From positions 1 to 52,442 of the forward strand of contig CALDKB010000039.1 in assembly GCA_937899245.1 (NCBI GenBank): a stretch of DNA of 52,442 bases. Reading direction: 5' to 3'. Below, in pieces: positions 51,170 through 52,442 of the stretch (position 1 is the first letter of the stretch; every line of letters starts with the position of its first letter). Below the pieces are notes generated by a model, which did not search any database, was not told the DNA's origin, and worked only from the letters and a program-made list of their open reading frames with translations. The position numbers and the translations under genes were made by a program. The DNA is from an uncultured Bacteroidales bacterium. Lineage in GTDB: Bacteria > Bacteroidota > Bacteroidia > Bacteroidales > ML635J-15.

Positions 51170-52442
51170 TCAGTTTGTTGTGGTGTTCCGTGTTCAGGAA
51201 TACCCGGTAAAACCTGTATCAATGAAAGGCAAGTACTACAGGCGGCAGGCAAACAGTAATCATCTGCTCTCGGCTAGCGAAATTGCTGATTTGAGTCTTC
51301 AGTCACGAAACTTGTCGTGGGATTCATACCCAAGAATCGGAACAAGATTCGAAGACTTGTCGGAAGAAAAGATAAAGGATTTTATTGGAAAGGTCAATCA
51401 GGGCGAGAGGTTTCGTTTGCCGGAATCACCACGCGAAGCCTTGTCAAAATTAGGAATGATTCAGGATGGTGTGCCAACCAATTCTGCGTATCTGTTGTTT
51501 GCCGCCGATGACCCTCACTATAATGTGCATATCGGGCGCTTTAAGACACCGTCGGTGATTATTGACGACAAAATGGTCAGTGGAACTTTGTTTGAGATGG
51601 TTGACGAGGCAATGCGCATAATTGTGAGCCATCTTAAGTTTTCGTTCAAATTCAATATTACTGCGACTAACACCAGAAGGACTGAAATTCCCGAATATCC
51701 GTTGGCAGCAATTAGGGAATTGCTGTTGAATGCAGTTGTTCACCGTAATTATCAGAGTCCGACGGATGTGCAGATAAAGATATTCGACAGCAAGATAGAT
51801 TTTTTCAACCCAAGTGGACTTTATGGCAATATCACGGAGGAAGACCTTTCCACCGACACATATAAGGCCAGTACTCGCAACAAGCAGATTGCCGAAGCCT
51901 TTTATCTTACAAAAGCTATTGAGAAATATGGTAGCGGTTTTGTGCGTATTAGGATGGAACTGTCAGATTATCCATTGTTGAGGTTCTTTTACAAAAACGA
52001 AAGTCATGGCTTTTCTGCAGGTTTTGAATATCTTGCGAATGGCAATCAGCAAGAAAACAAGCAGACTAAAGATACAGAAAAATTGGAGAAAACTACGGAG
52101 AAAACTACGGAGAAAACTACGGAGAAAATTCTACGCCTACTAACAGAAAATCCGCGTATGACTAATCGTGAGTTAGCGAGTATATGTGGTTTGACTGAAG
52201 ATGGAATATATTATAACATAAAGATTCTTAGACAGAATGGTTTGTTGGAACGCATAGGTTCTGACAAAAATGGTTGCTGGAAAGTTAATGAGACAAATCT
52301 GCCTGTAAATCCTAGTGCGAATGATAACGATACATTGTCGGATACATTGTCGGATACATTGTCGGATAAATTGCATGATAAATTGCATGATAAATTGCAT
52401 GATAAATTGCATGATAAATTGCATGATAAATTGCATGATAAA
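51159..52442 (+). CDS. ATP-binding winged-helix regulator, 5'-truncated remnant of an AlbA_2/HATPase_c_4 protein; 3' end outside window
   Basis: 428 codons are visible, open to the window end. The frame has EYPVKPVSMKGKYYRRQANS and HLLSASEIADL, SRNLSWDSYPRIG, then IRELLLNAVVHRNYQSPTDV and IDFFNPSGLYGN (the HATPase_c_4 box) and a winged helix RMTNRELASICGLTEDGIYY. Family knowledge: whole proteins of this COG2865 group begin with a DNA-binding-type AlbA_2 domain of about 120 residues that ends just before the EYP..PVS segment. That domain is missing: a stop codon sits directly before the first ATG, which lies inside the end of the acyltransferase gene. It is therefore probably a broken gene, although expression as a short form cannot be excluded. 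The C-terminus has repeats of 4 residues. Confidence 0.83.
   Translation, partial: MRCNQFVVVFRVQEYPVKPVSMKGKYYRRQANSNHLLSASEIADLSLQSRNLSWDSYPRIGTRFEDLSEEKIKDFIGKVNQGERFRLPESPREALSKLGMIQDGVPTNSAYLLFAADDPHYNVHIGRFKTPSVIIDDKMVSGTLFEMVDEAMRIIVSHLKFSFKFNITATNTRRTEIPEYPLAAIRELLLNAVVHRNYQSPTDVQIKIFDSKIDFFNPSGLYGNITEEDLSTDTYKASTRNKQIAEAFYLTKAIEKYGSGFVRIRMELSDYPLLRFFYKNESHGFSAGFEYLANGNQQENKQTKDTEKLEKTTEKTTEKTTEKILRLLTENPRMTNRELASICGLTEDGIYYNIKILRQNGLLERIGSDKNGCWKVNETNLPVNPSANDNDTLSDTLSDTLSDKLHDKLHDKLHDKLHDKLHDKLHDK
52086..52121 (+). repeat. 12-bp coding tandem repeat (EKTT)
   Basis: Three identical copies of GAGAAAACTACG, encoding EKTT, precede the winged-helix domain in the truncated ATP-binding gene. 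The period keeps the frame when units are gained or lost. Confidence 0.9.
52329..52442 (+). repeat. 12-bp coding tandem repeats (DTLS then DKLH), cut by window end
   Basis: Three copies of GATACATTGTCG (DTLS) lead directly into six and a half copies of GATAAATTGCAT (DKLH), the array continuing past the window. The two unit types share a GATAnATTG frame, so one probably arose from the other by point changes and expansion. Confidence 0.92.

Noticed and set aside
1..52442. Insertion sequences, integrases or prophage genes
   Set aside because: No transposase, integrase or phage structural motif was seen; mobility is only suggested by composition changes and broken gene edges.

Overview
The window comes from a member of the Bacteroidota, most likely an uncultured Bacteroidales. 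The evidence is a giant cell-surface protein ending in a type B (gliding-motility-type) type IX secretion sorting domain, a PorT-like type IX secretion protein, secreted proteins with N-terminal MKK signal peptides, DUF4476 and DUF3791/DUF3990 families, and several promoters that fit the Bacteroidota pattern TTTG-N19/20-TAnnTTTG. No species can be named from the sequence alone.

Layout. (1) Positions 1-14.3 kb: the 3' 11.9 kb of a giant secreted adhesin, a strong terminator, then porT and an overlapping FAD-dependent dehydrogenase gene. (2) 14.3-20.8 kb: ordinary housekeeping and hypothetical genes (RNA methyltransferase, secreted protein, CobW-type metal GTPase with a His/Asp-rich loop, RlmI-like methyltransferase, DUF4476 protein with tandem repeats, tRNA-His, a highly acidic conserved protein), interrupted by intergenic composite palindromic repeats. 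(3) 20.8-51.2 kb: a large surface polysaccharide locus, entirely on the + strand and mostly with overlapping or abutting genes. (4) 51.2 kb to the end: a 5'-truncated ATP-binding/winged-helix regulator gene with 12-bp tandem repeats, running off the window.

How the polysaccharide genes fit together. An ABC-2 exporter (Wzm permease and Wzt ATPase with a C-terminal glycan-recognition domain) exports a chain assembled in the cytoplasm. A three-gene DUF3791/DUF3990 cassette with its own promoter sits between wzm and wzt. Downstream are a nonulosonic acid module (short NeuB-like synthase, pyruvyltransferase-like protein, CMP-nonulosonate cytidylyltransferase fused to a HAD phosphatase, and a glycosyltransferase with the bacterial sialyltransferase motifs), a dTDP-3-amino-3,6-dideoxyhexose module (two FdtA/QdtA-type ketoisomerases, a GNAT/FemAB-like acyltransferase, a sugar N-formyltransferase, an FdtB-type aminotransferase), and many GT2 and GT4 glycosyltransferases and acyltransferases.

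From about 42.5 kb a separately promoted block encodes an Und-P-sugar synthase of the GtrB/ArnC kind, a WecD-like N-acetyltransferase, two SMR/EamA half-flippases, a WecE-like aminotransferase, two paralogous polytopic membrane proteins that resemble GT-C enzymes in general architecture, and an acyltransferase-3 protein. I infer that this block makes, flips and transfers an Fuc4NAc-like sugar on the periplasmic side, which would be a decoration system added to an ABC-exported polysaccharide. This is the most interesting candidate system in the window. Base composition is mosaic (AT-rich from about 23.4 to 37.6 kb, 39.2 to 41.3 kb and 46.2 to 48.1 kb), which suggests repeated exchange; one composition border lies inside wzt and the right edge of the locus cuts into the regulator gene. 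No rmlA/rmlB, initiating transferase, Wzx or Wzy was recognised in the window.
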